A stretch of 64,000 nt of DNA, from assembly GCF_900103285.1 (NCBI RefSeq), contig NZ_FNGS01000004.1, positions 124,001 through 188,000 of the forward strand, read 5' to 3'. A model generated the notes under the pieces. The model was not told the origin of the DNA, did no database searches, and worked only from the letters and a program-made list of their open reading frames with translations. The first letter of the stretch is position 1. Every line of letters starts with the position of its first letter. The position numbers and the translations under genes were made by a program. This stretch comes from Siphonobacter aquaeclarae. GTDB lineage: Bacteria; Bacteroidota; Bacteroidia; Cytophagales; Spirosomataceae. This document shows positions 18,983 through 29,000 of this stretch, in pieces.

Positions 18983-19372
18983 ATGACAATTACCATCAGA
19001 GACCTGATTGAGCTTCATGACTACGTAATCCAAAAATCAGGCGGAGCGACGGGTATTCGGGACCATCGAAGTCTTGAAAGCGCTATCCACCAGCCTTTTA
19101 TGTCGTTTGGCGGAGAACCGCTATTTCCGGATGTCAGATTGCAGGCCGTCGCTCTCTGCTTTTATCTTGTGACCAGTCATCCTTTTATAGATGGAAACAA
19201 GCGGATCGGGCACGCCGCGATGTTGCTGCTGTTGAAACTAAATGGATTTGAATTCATCGCACCGATTGCCGACCAGGAAAAGGTTATGCTTGATCTTGCA
19301 GCAGGACTTCTTGACCGGGAAGAATTTTCAAACTGGGCCTTAGCTCATATTTTCTCAGTTGAAGGAGCATAG
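18983..19372 (+). CDS. doc: Death-on-curing (Doc/Fic) family toxin
   Basis: A 129-residue Fic-fold protein. The Fic motif HPFIDGNKRIGHAA is at residues 66-79, with His66, Asp70, Asn72, Lys73 and Arg74 at the same numbering as phage P1 Doc, which phosphorylates EF-Tu to stop translation. Gly71 is closer to the AMPylating Fic consensus than to P1 Doc (Ala), so phosphorylation versus AMPylation is open. It is paired with the 65-aa antitoxin and placed inside the vWA-AAA locus. Confidence 0.9.
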   Translation: MTITIRDLIELHDYVIQKSGGATGIRDHRSLESAIHQPFMSFGGEPLFPDVRLQAVALCFYLVTSHPFIDGNKRIGHAAMLLLLKLNGFEFIAPIADQEKVMLDLAAGLLDREEFSNWALAHIFSVEGA

Positions 19373-19439
19373 ATCCTGGCTACTTGCATTACTCAGTTGC
19401 CCATAGCGCTTCTGATTTTCCACATCAAAACCACCATTA

Positions 19440-20984
19440 ATGTCCTATTTCACGCTTTCTTCCTCCGACAAACTAACCCTCCGGACGCTCGGCCAGCTCA
19501 AGGCCGCAGGGTATCAGCCCGAGTCCGTCAAAGACGAATTGCGCCGTAACCTCATCGCCCGGCTGCGTGCAGGAGAGCCGGTTTTCCCCGGTGTGTATGG
19601 ATACGAAGACACCGTTATCCCCGACGTGGAACGGGCACTTCTCTCCCGCCACCATATCAACCTCCTCGGTCTCCGGGGACAGGCCAAAACCCGCATCGCC
19701 CGGTTGATGGTCGGATTGCTGGATGAGTATATTCCCGTCGTCGAAGGCTCCGAGCTGAACGACGATCCGCTTCAGCCGCTATCCCGTTATGCCGTGGACC
19801 TCATCGCCGAAAAGGGAGACGACACGCCGATTACCTGGCTGCACCGTGACGAGCGCTACACCGAAAAGCTGGCCACACCTGACGTATCCGTTGCCGACCT
19901 CATCGGCGATGCCGACCCGATCAAGGCAGCGACCCTCAAACTTCCCTATTCCGACGAGCGGGTAATTCACTTCGGACTCATTCCACGCTCACACCGGGGT
20001 ATCTTTGTCATCAACGAATTACCTGATTTACAGGCCCGTATCCAGGTATCCCTGTTCAATATCCTGCAGGAAGGAGATATTCAGATCCGGGGTTTCAAGC
20101 TGCGCCTGCCGCTGGATATTCAGTTTGTTTTCACTGCCAACCCGGAAGATTACACCAACCGGGGCAGTATTGTAACGCCGCTGAAAGACCGGATCGACAG
20201 CCAGATTCTGACGCACTATCCGAAATCCCTGGAAATCGGAAAGCGTATTACCCGGCAGGAAGCCCTGGTGAAGGAAGGGCAGGAAATCGTCACCATCAAC
20301 GAGTTGACGGAAGACCTCATCGAGCAGATTGCCATTGAAGCGCGGGCCAGCGAATACGTTGACGCCAAGTCCGGCGTCTCGGCCCGTATGACTATTTCTG
20401 CTTTTGAAAACCTGATCTCAACGGCCGAACGGCGCGCGCTGCTCAACGGGGAAACGAGCACGTACGTCCGACTGTCAGATTTGTATGGGGTCATACCAGC
20501 CATCACCGGCAAAGTGGAACTGGTATACGAAGGCGAAGTGGAAGGGCCGTACATCGTGGCGATGAACCTCGTCAGCAAGGCTATTAAAACCCAGTTTCTC
20601 AACTACTTCCCGGATCCGGAAAAGCTTAAAAAGCAGATTAAGAATAAAGCCAATCCCTATCAAAAGGTACAGGACTGGTTCAGTGAAAATCACCTGGATT
20701 TACTCAGTGATTTGACCGAAAAAGACTACCGGAACCGCCTGTTGACGATTGACGGGCTGGATGAATTTGTCGAACAGTTCCAACCCTCTGCCGAAGGCGA
20801 CGAGAAGCTCTTCCTGATGGAGTTTGTCCTGCACGGAATGGCTGAGTTTTCGCTGCTGAGCAAAAAGACGCTCGACCAGGGGCTTCAGTTCAAGGACCTG
20901 ACAGACAGCCTGATGGCGGGTCTGGACTTTGGGGAAGATGAGGATGACGAGGAGGAGGATGACGAAGATTTCAGAAGAAGATAG
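19440..20984 (+). CDS. MoxR/ChlI-type AAA+ ATPase
   Basis: A 514-residue AAA+ protein of the magnesium-chelatase-I/MoxR type. Walker A is GLRGQAKT (77-84), Walker B is IFVINEL (188-194, Asn where Asp is usual), sensor 1 lies in FVFTANPEDYTNRG, and an arginine-finger-like TPLKDRID follows. The C-terminus is an acidic tail (EDEDDEEEDDEDF). It should work with the vWA protein upstream. Its TAG stop is partly made by the hairpin that follows. Confidence 0.88.
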   Translation: MSYFTLSSSDKLTLRTLGQLKAAGYQPESVKDELRRNLIARLRAGEPVFPGVYGYEDTVIPDVERALLSRHHINLLGLRGQAKTRIARLMVGLLDEYIPVVEGSELNDDPLQPLSRYAVDLIAEKGDDTPITWLHRDERYTEKLATPDVSVADLIGDADPIKAATLKLPYSDERVIHFGLIPRSHRGIFVINELPDLQARIQVSLFNILQEGDIQIRGFKLRLPLDIQFVFTANPEDYTNRGSIVTPLKDRIDSQILTHYPKSLEIGKRITRQEALVKEGQEIVTINELTEDLIEQIAIEARASEYVDAKSGVSARMTISAFENLISTAERRALLNGETSTYVRLSDLYGVIPAITGKVELVYEGEVEGPYIVAMNLVSKAIKTQFLNYFPDPEKLKKQIKNKANPYQKVQDWFSENHLDLLSDLTEKDYRNRLLTIDGLDEFVEQFQPSAEGDEKLFLMEFVLHGMAEFSLLSKKTLDQGLQFKDLTDSLMAGLDFGEDEDDEEEDDEDFRRR

Positions 20985-21048
20985 TCTGTGAAGTCTGTGT
21001 AGTCCGTGAGAAATTTAGCTCACAGACTACACAGACTTCACAGACTAT
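20981..21048. repeat. TCTGTG-family hairpin, copy A, filling a convergent gap
   Basis: Two 30-base arms (20981-21010, 21019-21048) with one mismatch and an 8-base loop; words of 9 bp such as GTCTGTGAA. The left arm includes the AAA ATPase stop codon and the right arm reaches the DUF4476 gene stop codon. It may serve as a bidirectional terminator. Confidence 0.9.
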
Positions 21049-21839
21049 CACGGATGTTGGTCACAATACTCTCTCAGCACATCCTTATCACTTTTGAACG
21101 CAAACTGATCATACACCGATTCAAAATCAGACCGGTTGTCTACATAATCCCACCCCAGTTTCGCTACTTCCAACCGTTCCTGCGTTTCAGAAAACTGCTT
21201 CAGAATCGTATTCAGTTGCTTGACGGAAAAACCCTGTCTTGGCAACGTTTTCTTCGCAAAATCGAGGCGTTTGCCTGCTTCGGTACGTTTCAGTGCTTCC
21301 TGGTACTGAAAGAATTCATCTTCGCTCATGACTTCTCCGCGGGAAGTTCGGCCGCCGGTATCCGGGCTGGCAGACTTGTCCGGATTAGCCGGAAGCAACC
21401 GGCCGTCGGTATCCGGCTGGCTGTTTTGCTGCGGATCGTCTTTCCGGAAAGATGGCAGATCGTCGTCCGGCGCCGGCTGATTGGGGCTGTTCTGCCAGTC
21501 GGGCAGCGTTCCGCCGTTGTTGCCGTATAGCGGATACGTTCCTCTGACGCGGAATCCCCATTGCGGGTGGAGCAGGGCCATGGTCCGGGTATCGGGCCGG
21601 AGGTTGACCCACTGACGGGTCAGGAGGTAATTTCCCCGGTAAAACAACACCTGTGCCTGACCGGGTCGCAGGTCGAAGAAGCGAAAGCGGCCAGTAGCAT
21701 TGGTGATGGACTGATCGTTTACCACTACCGTCATCCGGCTTCCGGCCGGCGTTTCGATAAACAATTCAGTATCAGCGATAGCCGCGTTTGCCGTCAGCAA
21801 ACCCAGCCCGAACAGGACAAATCGAATGGGCGTTTTCAT
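21048..21839 (-). CDS. DUF4476 domain protein, secreted
   Basis: A 263-residue secreted protein. A signal peptide (MKTPIRFVLFGLGLLTANAAIA) is followed by a small beta-rich N-terminal domain (residues 25-110), a Pro/Asp/Gln-rich linker (about 115-165) and a C-terminal helical DUF4476 domain of about 95 residues (MSEDEFFQYQEALKR, QLNTILKQFS, AKLGWDYVDNR). The domain occurs in many Bacteroidota envelope proteins and its function is unknown. Confidence 0.82.
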   Translation of the reverse strand: MKTPIRFVLFGLGLLTANAAIADTELFIETPAGSRMTVVVNDQSITNATGRFRFFDLRPGQAQVLFYRGNYLLTRQWVNLRPDTRTMALLHPQWGFRVRGTYPLYGNNGGTLPDWQNSPNQPAPDDDLPSFRKDDPQQNSQPDTDGRLLPANPDKSASPDTGGRTSRGEVMSEDEFFQYQEALKRTEAGKRLDFAKKTLPRQGFSVKQLNTILKQFSETQERLEVAKLGWDYVDNRSDFESVYDQFAFKSDKDVLREYCDQHP

Positions 21840-21899
21840 AGCATGTGATATCTGCCTTCAAACGAACAAAAAGGTAGGATTCGTACCAAGTTTCGGGCG

Positions 21900-22016
21900 T
21901 TAAAAAGAGCTAAAAAACGACGGTGTGGAGACGCCTGCAGACATAAAGCCAATGCCGTATTTGTCAATAATGTCGTGATAGTCATCGGCAAACCTTTTTG
22001 GGAGTTCTGTTTTCAC
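21900..22016 (-). CDS. Doubtful small ORF (38 aa) or gene remnant
   Basis: A GTG-to-TAA frame of 38 codons in the 237-base divergent gap between the DUF4476 and TlpA-like genes. The sequence looks protein-like (LPKRFADDYHDIIDKYGIGFMSAG) but a stop codon lies two codons before the GTG and no RBS is seen. It could be a decayed fragment. The rest of the gap shows nothing else. Confidence 0.2.
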   Translation of the reverse strand: MKTELPKRFADDYHDIIDKYGIGFMSAGVSTPSFFSSF

Positions 22017-22076
22017 CGGTCAGATACTAAAAATCAGGGATGTTAGTTATTACCAAAATCTATTCCCTGCAACCCG

Positions 22077-23567
22077 ATGATCAAGGTTATCCCCCTGCTC
22101 CTGTTGTCCATCGCCACACTAGCACAACCAGCGGTGATCCGATTTGCCAACGGGCACTCCTTTAACGGTCGCTTTTCAATTACGCCGAACCAATCGATCG
22201 GCCCTATGCCGTATCCGATCACCTGGCATGATTCGTCTTCTTCCCGACCTATCGAATCAAAAGCCGATACTCCGAGGCCGCCGCTGACGCTTTCACCGGA
22301 GGGGAGTTCGGCAGTATTTTCCCATTCGTTGAATCACTTTGATTACGTCGATTTTCCGGTCCGGCCAGGGGATACGCTGACCATTACCTATCTTCCGGAG
22401 GGGCTGACTGTGCGCAACAAACAGGGGCTCTTTTATCCGGGCGTATTTGCTGGCCCTGTTGCACCCGGTGAGTACTCAGCCCTGGGCGTCTACCGGAACC
22501 CCTATCTGCTCGTCAGGAAGCGGCTGACGCTGCGCCATCCCAACTGGTCCAAATTTACCCCGGAAGACAAAGAGCGCAGAAAACGACAGGAAGTACTTCA
22601 GGTACGGAAGGAGCTCGATACACGTGCCCGGAAAGAAATGCTTGCTGCGGAACAGAGAAACGACTCCCTTCACCAGGCCAATCGTATTCCGGCGTTTCTT
22701 TATGCATTCAACCGTGACAAAATCACGCAGGTACGGCGCCGGATCGATGTAGTCGCCGGGGATGTTCCGGACAGTACCCTCTACCAATGGATGGCCTCAC
22801 ATACACCCTGGCAATCAGGGGCGTATGATCAATACTACCTGGAGTTTGTTTCGACAGTTGTAGAAGAAAAACTGGTGCCGACGGTTCCGTTGATCCACAA
22901 GAGTTACCTCCGTCCCGACAACCGGGTCATCTTCGACCGGATCGCATCGTCTCCGCTTTTTCCTCCGAAAGACCGAGACGCATTACTCGCCCGCGAATTG
23001 GGAGCTATCCGCGAAGACTATTCCAGGCAGGATGTCCAGGCGTACTTTGAAAAATTCAGCCGGCTGGCGTCCGATCCGACGCTGGTCGCGTTCCTCCGCG
23101 AAGAGTTTTCTGCATCGCTGGAGTCGGATCGGGTGCCGTCGGAGTCGCTGACGCTCCGAAATACGGCGGGAGTAAAAACCAGTCTGGCGGACATCCTCAA
23201 CATGCACAAGGGAAAGGTAGTGTACGTCGACTTCTGGGCCAGCTGGTGTGCACCATGCCGGGCGGCATTTCCGGCTTCCGCGGCGCTGCGGAAGGAATTA
23301 AAAGACGTTGTATTCCTGTATTTATCGCTGGACGACAGCCCGGCCAAATGGCAGAAAGCGCTGGTTCAGGAGGGCCTTGACACGCACAAGGCAAGTTATC
23401 TGGTGCTGAACCCTGACCTTTCCGGATTCATTCGTCAGCAAAAAATTGCTGCCATACCTCGATATATGATTTTCGACAAGAAAGGCAACCTTGCCATTGG
23501 CAACGCTCCGGGCGCCGGAAGCCCTGAAACGGCGCCGCTGCTTACGAAGATGACACAGACACCCTGA
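22077..23567 (+). CDS. TlpA-like thioredoxin-domain protein
   Basis: A 496-residue exported protein: signal peptide (MIKVIPLLLLSIATLAQP), an N-terminal beta-rich region of the kind called DUF4369-like in this family, a helical middle part, and a C-terminal thioredoxin/redoxin domain (about 350-490) with the active site WCAPC (Cys391, Cys394). Such proteins reduce disulfides in the periplasm, including c-type cytochrome substrates. It is convergent with mgtC at 6 bases. Confidence 0.87.
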   Translation: MIKVIPLLLLSIATLAQPAVIRFANGHSFNGRFSITPNQSIGPMPYPITWHDSSSSRPIESKADTPRPPLTLSPEGSSAVFSHSLNHFDYVDFPVRPGDTLTITYLPEGLTVRNKQGLFYPGVFAGPVAPGEYSALGVYRNPYLLVRKRLTLRHPNWSKFTPEDKERRKRQEVLQVRKELDTRARKEMLAAEQRNDSLHQANRIPAFLYAFNRDKITQVRRRIDVVAGDVPDSTLYQWMASHTPWQSGAYDQYYLEFVSTVVEEKLVPTVPLIHKSYLRPDNRVIFDRIASSPLFPPKDRDALLARELGAIREDYSRQDVQAYFEKFSRLASDPTLVAFLREEFSASLESDRVPSESLTLRNTAGVKTSLADILNMHKGKVVYVDFWASWCAPCRAAFPASAALRKELKDVVFLYLSLDDSPAKWQKALVQEGLDTHKASYLVLNPDLSGFIRQQKIAAIPRYMIFDKKGNLAIGNAPGAGSPETAPLLTKMTQTP

Positions 23568-23573
23568 ACTCTC

Positions 23574-24212
23574 TCAATACCCCAGCTCCCTCACCTTTGG
23601 GTCCTTCATCATCTCTGCTATAAACGCCTCGTGATTGGCGCGTTTTCCACGAACCTTCCAGTTGCTGACGATGTATTCCCGGTGTAGGGACTGCGGCCCG
23701 CGGCTGCTCGACAGGTTGTATTTTTTGAAAAGGTCGTGGCAAAGGTCGCCCAGCGCGGTAGGATCCTGGTACACAATCCGGTAGCTTCGGGCCAGGTGCA
23801 GGCGGTTGAGGCCTTTTTCGACGTAGTGAAAAACAACCAGGATCGTCAGTATCGCAATCGTTCCGAGAACAGACAGCCAGAATTTCCCCTCTCCGATGGC
23901 CATACCCAGTGATGATGTCGCCCAGATGGCGGCGGCGGTCGTCAGCCCGGCTACCCGGTCCTGCTCCTTGAAAATCACGCCGGCGCCCAGAAAACCGATA
24001 CCGGTGACGATGTTGGATGCGATCCGGTCGGTAGACGACGGGTATCCGATTTCCTTGGATATAATCGTGAAGATGGTCGAACCCATGCAAATCAGGGCAA
24101 ACGTCCGGAGACCCGCCGCCTTTCCGCGTAGTTCCCGCTCGAGGCCGATGGTAATCCCCACGATGAGCGACACGCCCATTTGTAATGCGATGCTGTTTTC
24201 AAAGAGGTCCAT
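23574..24212 (-). CDS. mgtC: MgtC/SapB family membrane protein
   Basis: A 212-residue inner-membrane protein with an N-terminal MgtC domain of about five hydrophobic segments (GVSLIVGITIGLEREL, NIVTGIGFLGAGVIF, GLTTAAAIWATSSLGMA, LSVLGTIAILTILVVF) and a C-terminal cytosolic ACT-like part of about 70 residues. The GLERE and GxGFLGAG motifs are typical. The family affects Mg2+ homeostasis and F-ATPase; direct transport is disputed. Its upstream region is occupied by the GGCTTTAAGC hairpins. Confidence 0.9.
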   Translation of the reverse strand: MDLFENSIALQMGVSLIVGITIGLERELRGKAAGLRTFALICMGSTIFTIISKEIGYPSSTDRIASNIVTGIGFLGAGVIFKEQDRVAGLTTAAAIWATSSLGMAIGEGKFWLSVLGTIAILTILVVFHYVEKGLNRLHLARSYRIVYQDPTALGDLCHDLFKKYNLSSSRGPQSLHREYIVSNWKVRGKRANHEAFIAEMMKDPKVRELGY

Positions 24213-24235
24213 GCGGTACGTTGGCCGGAGGCTTT

Positions 24236-24446
24236 TGTAGGCTTTAGGCTATAAGCTGTAGGCTTTAGGCACGGCATTCCTGCTGCCTACAGCTTAAAGC
24301 CCCGAAAGTAATCAAAATGCCCGCTCCCGCACAACGGATCGGAAGAGATCCGCGCAGAGAAGCTGTAAGCAACAGGCTTTAAGCTATAAGCAAGACTCAT
24401 CGCCCTGCCTATAGCTTAAAGCCTATTGCTTACAGCTTATAGCCTA
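24236..24446. repeat. GGCTTTAAGC-family repeats, two hairpins
   Basis: Two imperfect inverted repeats made of words such as GGCTTTAAGC and GCTGTAAGC. The first has arms at 24247-24264 and 24284-24301, the second at 24360-24391 and 24407-24438 (32 bases, about two mismatches). They lie between the mgtC start and the SusD stop and occupy nearly the whole 243-base gap. Confidence 0.8.
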
Positions 24447-24455
24447 TTGCCCGTC

Positions 24456-25988
24456 TCAGTACCCGTCGTTCTGATACATTTTCGTCGGGTTGAGTTTGTA
24501 TTCGTCGAACGGAATCGGGTAATAGCGGTCTTTCTTTCCGAAGTTGGAAAGCTTGGCCGTACCGAAATCCGCCTGGGATTTGGACTGCATGTAAGTAGTC
24601 AGTTCGTCCGTCGTAAAGAAACGCAGCAGATCGAACCAGCGCTGGTGTTCGAAGGCCAGCTCCACGCGGCGTTCGTGCAGGATAGCGAGCTTCAGCGTCG
24701 GGAATTTCTTTGTGTAAACGGCGTCGGTCTGCATGGCTTCGTATGCCGGGCGGGCAGCGCGCTCCCGTACCTGGTTGAGGTAGGTAATGGCCGTTTTGTC
24801 GTCGCCCAGGTACAGGTTTACCTCCGCCAGCATCAGGATGACGTCGGCATAGCGCAGCAGAATCCAGTCATTTCCGCCGTAGCCATTGGTACCGGCGGCA
24901 GCGCTGACATCGCGGAATTTGGTGATGAAGTAGTCTTTCACCGTCGCGTCATTGGCGTATTTGATGGAGAAGTCCTTCCGCAGATCACCGTCTTCATACT
25001 CCTTCACGAGGTCCGGGGTAACGTTTCCGCCAACGCCCGTTCCGGGTTTCTGGGAGTTGATCGTCTCGCCTTTGGCCTGGTTGTTGGCCGCGATGCTGGA
25101 CGAATAGGTGATGTCTCCCTGCTTATACACGATCTGGAAGATGATTTCAGGATTGGTCGACTTCTTATCCACATTAAATACGTCGGCATAGGGAATCTCC
25201 TTCAGCTGCCCGAACGTCCGCATGGTATAGGCCGAGGTCAGGTAGGTTTTCGCCGAGGCGAGATTCGCAGCGCGGTTGGCGGCGTCGAGCGTGGTCGCCA
25301 TCGTCAGGTATACCTTCCCAAGGAGCGCATGCGCGGCGGCTTTCGATACCCGGCCTTTGGACGCAAGGGGCTGGTGATTCGGCAGCGGACTTTCAGCGGC
25401 TTCCTTCAGGTCGGCGACGATGAGTTCGTATACCTTTTCCTTCTTTTCCCGGAAGGTATTGGCGGATACTTCTTCGATGGTATTCAGCTGCTTCGTCACC
25501 AGCGGTACATCGCCCCACTTCCGGACGAGGTGGAAGTAGGTCATCGCCCGCAAAAACTTCGTTTCGGCAGCGTAGACAGCCTTTGTATCGTTCGACGCAT
25601 ACTTCACCTTGTCGATGTTATCCAGGATCTGGTTGCACCGGGTGATGGTCGTGTACAGCGCGAGCCAGTGCCGCTTCAGGTACGTGTTGCTCGGGAGGAT
25701 GGAAAAGTCGTTGAACTGGAAGGGTTCGCCGGCGTTCGACTGGTTATCATTCCGGCCGGTATCGTCCGAGCGTTCGTCGGTATACAGCCCGGAGTTTTCA
25801 CCGAGGCCGTCGCCGCTGCGCAGCGACTGGTATGCACCGTTGACGGCGAGGAGCACGTCGTTCTCCGTTTGAAAATATGTCCCTGCCGGGATGGAGTTCG
25901 GGTCGTTTTCGACCAGGAATTTCTCTCCGCAGCCCTGCACCGAAAGCATGGCGGCTAATCCCGCGATATAAAAGAGTTTCTTATTCAT
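24456..25988 (-). CDS. SusD/RagB family nutrient-binding lipoprotein
   Basis: A 510-residue outer-membrane lipoprotein: signal peptide with lipobox SVQGC (Cys20), N-terminal SusD-like domain (FLVENDPNSIPAGTYFQTENDVLLAVNGAYQSL), TPR-like helices in the middle (RAMTYFHLVRKWGDVPLVTKQL, AAAHALLGKVYLTMA) and the C-terminal RagB domain ending YYPIPFDEYKLNPTKMYQNDGY. It forms the lid of the SusC channel encoded just upstream (18-base gap). The imported substrate is unknown. Confidence 0.93.
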   Translation of the reverse strand: MNKKLFYIAGLAAMLSVQGCGEKFLVENDPNSIPAGTYFQTENDVLLAVNGAYQSLRSGDGLGENSGLYTDERSDDTGRNDNQSNAGEPFQFNDFSILPSNTYLKRHWLALYTTITRCNQILDNIDKVKYASNDTKAVYAAETKFLRAMTYFHLVRKWGDVPLVTKQLNTIEEVSANTFREKKEKVYELIVADLKEAAESPLPNHQPLASKGRVSKAAAHALLGKVYLTMATTLDAANRAANLASAKTYLTSAYTMRTFGQLKEIPYADVFNVDKKSTNPEIIFQIVYKQGDITYSSSIAANNQAKGETINSQKPGTGVGGNVTPDLVKEYEDGDLRKDFSIKYANDATVKDYFITKFRDVSAAAGTNGYGGNDWILLRYADVILMLAEVNLYLGDDKTAITYLNQVRERAARPAYEAMQTDAVYTKKFPTLKLAILHERRVELAFEHQRWFDLLRFFTTDELTTYMQSKSQADFGTAKLSNFGKKDRYYPIPFDEYKLNPTKMYQNDGY

Positions 25989-26006
25989 GTCCAGAATACC
26001 TGTTAA

Positions 26007-29000
26007 TCAGAAGCTTAACTTCACACCAACGTTATATGCCCGCACGAGGGGATACTTGCCGTAGTCGACACCCGGCGTCAGGTTCGCGCCGTTGTTGTAG
26101 TCTACTTCGGGGTTATAGCCCTTGTACTTCGTGACCGTAAAGACATTGTCCACACCTACATATACCCGGGCGCTGGTCAACCCCTTGATCAACCCGCCGG
26201 GCAGGGTATAGCCTACGGTCAGGTTGGTACAGCGGAGGTAGGAACCGTCCTGGAGGTAGAAGGTCGACAGACGGGTACTATTGCTCTGAGTACCCCCGCG
26301 GGAAGCGCGGTATACCTGGCCGTTGCCGGGTTCGGCCTCCGAGCGGTAGCGCTGCGCCACGATCGAGTACTGGTTGCCCGAGCCTTCCATGTTGTAGAGG
26401 TAGTAGTCCTGGCCGTCGAGTACCTGGTTGCCCTGCGAGCCGTTGAAAGAGGAGCTGAAATCGAAGTTTTTATAGCTGGCGTTGATCGCAAAACCATAGG
26501 TAAACTTCGGATACGGGCTGCCGATGACCGTTTTGTCGGCATCGTTGACAACTCCGTCTCCGTTGACGTCTTCGAAATACAGGTCACCCGGCTTGAGGGT
26601 ATTGCTGGAAGCCGTGGAGCGGGCCGGGCCTTTCAGTACATATCCCTGCGGGAACGACTGGGTAGCCGAGTTGTAATTCGCATTGTCGATAGCAAGGTTT
26701 TCCACGTCCTTCTCCCGTACCATGCCTTTCACTTTGAAACCGTAGAACATACCAATGGGCTGACCAGTCTGGGTAATGTGCGTCAGGTACGAACGCTCGG
26801 CGCCGTTGGTGATGATGGTACTCGCGCCGCCCATGTCGAGGACCTTGTTCCGGTTGACCGAGATATTTCCGCTGATGTTCAGCTTGAAACTACCCTGCTG
26901 GATCACGCGGGCATCTACCTGGAGGTCAAGGCCTTTGTTTTCCACTTTGGAATCACGGAGGTTCGTCAGGATACTGGCGGAACCGGATACAGCCGACAGC
27001 GGCTGATTGAACAGCAGGTTGTACGACCGGCTGATGTAGTAGTTGGCGATGACGAACAGACGGTTGTTGAGCAGACCAATATCGGTACCGAAGTTAAACT
27101 GCGAGGTCGACTCCCAGCCCAGGCGCGGGTCGCGAATGGTTCCCGGCCAGATCGCCGTCGCAATCGTATTGTTACCGAAGACCACACCGCCCGGGTTCGA
27201 CATCACGGCCTGCGCGTTGTAGTTCCCGATGTTGTTGTTACCGCTCAGCCCCCAGCTCGCACGGAGTTTCACGGAAGAACCGGCTCCGAGCCAGTCGTGG
27301 TAGAAGGATTCTTTCGACAGTGCCCAGCCCAGTGACACCGACGGGAACATCCCCCAGCGGTTCAGCGCGCCGAAGCGGGAAGAGCCGTCGCGACGGAAGG
27401 ATACCGTTGCGAAATACTTTTCATCAAAATGATACCCTACCCGCGCCAGGTATGAGAGCAGCGTCCAGGCTTCCTTACCCGAACCGGAGTTGAGCGTGAA
27501 GAAGGAGGCGTCCGCACCTTTTCCGGTGATTTCCGGGATGCGGTCACCCGTAAAACCCTTGGCACTCACGCTGATCAGGTCGCTTTCAAACTTCTGCGCG
27601 GTATACCCGGCAAGGGCATCGAGGTTATGCTTGCCAAACTGCTTGTTATAGGTCAGCATGAACTCGGCCAGTTTGTCGACCTGCGTGATTGTTTGCGCGG
27701 TAGCCGTTGCAGCGGCAATAGCCTGCGGCGATCCGGGGGCGTTGGTACCGCTGGAAAGGGTTGTCGGGAGGTAGTAGTCGTACTTTTCGTTGTACGTCTG
27801 CATACCCAGGTTCACCTTGGCAAACAGGCCGGGCATGAGTTCATAGGCGGCGTTGCCATTGTAGTAGCTTCGGAGGCCTTTTCGGCGGATCTGCGTTTCG
27901 GTGGCGAGGGCAACCGGGTTCTCAATCGTCTGATAACCATAGGCGGCAGACTGAGACGACGCTTCGAATTTCGACAGCGATCCGTCCTCGTTCCGGGCCT
28001 TGAAAATCGGCATGTAGATGAGTGCGCCGAGGATCGGTCCCTTGTCAAAACGGCCTTCCTGTACCTCACGGTTAGCATTAGACGTCAACGCCAGACTGGC
28101 GCCGATTTTCAGCCTTTTCGATACCTGCGCATCGATATTGGCGCGGAGGTTCATCCGCTCCTGACGGGTGCTGACGATGATCCCCTCCTGGTTGAGGTAC
28201 CCGCCGCTGACAAGATAACGAACGCCGTCTTTCCCACCCGAGAAGGTCAGGTTGTGGCGCTGTACCGACGCCGACCGGTAGAGTTCGTCCTGCCAATCGG
28301 TGTTGTACTTCGGCTTGATCATTTTCTGGGAAGCAAAGTCATACAGCTCGGTAGGAATACTGACCGAACTGGCGCTGCCAACGCGGGAGATACGGGTGGC
28401 GTTGTCGTCCGAATACATCCCGTCGTTCCAGGCTACGCCTTTTCCGAGGACGAGGTCCTTGTAGGTATTGTTGCGTCCGTCGATCACCAGCTGGGCAAAC
28501 TGATCGGCGTTGAGCAGGTCTACTTTTTTGGAAAGCTGGTTAAGCCCATACTGGAAATCGTAGTCCAGCCGGCCTTTGCCTTCCTTGCCGCGTTTGGTGG
28601 TAATGAGCACGACCCCACCCGCCGCGCGGGAACCGTAAATCGCAGCCGAAGCGGCATCTTTCAGGATGTCAATTGACTCAATATCATTGGGATTCAGGAA
28701 AATATCGTTACCGGCCGGATACCCGTCGATCACATACAGCGGATCAGAGCTGGCATTGATCGAGCCGACACCCCGCACCCGGATCTTGGTGCTGACATAT
28801 GGCGCGCCGCTGACCTGGGAGACCTGCACCCCGGCTACTTTGCCGACCAGCGCCTGGCCGACCGTCGGCGTAGACAGGTTCAGTTCTTTCGCCTTGACGC
28901 TGGAAATAGCGCCGGTTACGTCGCTTTTCCGCATGGTGGAATAGCCGACGGCGACGACTTCGCTGAGGTCGTGCGCGGCGGCGTTCAGTTGGACGTCGAT

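Noticed and set aside
17640-20984. Magnesium chelatase for chlorophyll or cobalamin synthesis
   Set aside because: No ChlH/CobN large subunit or tetrapyrrole gene is in the window, and the vWA protein lacks the AAA half of ChlD. A MoxR-type chaperone pair is more likely.
24426-25958. A 510-codon plus-strand frame opposite SusD
   Set aside because: Mirror of the SusD codon pattern; SusD on the minus strand has all family motifs and a lipobox.
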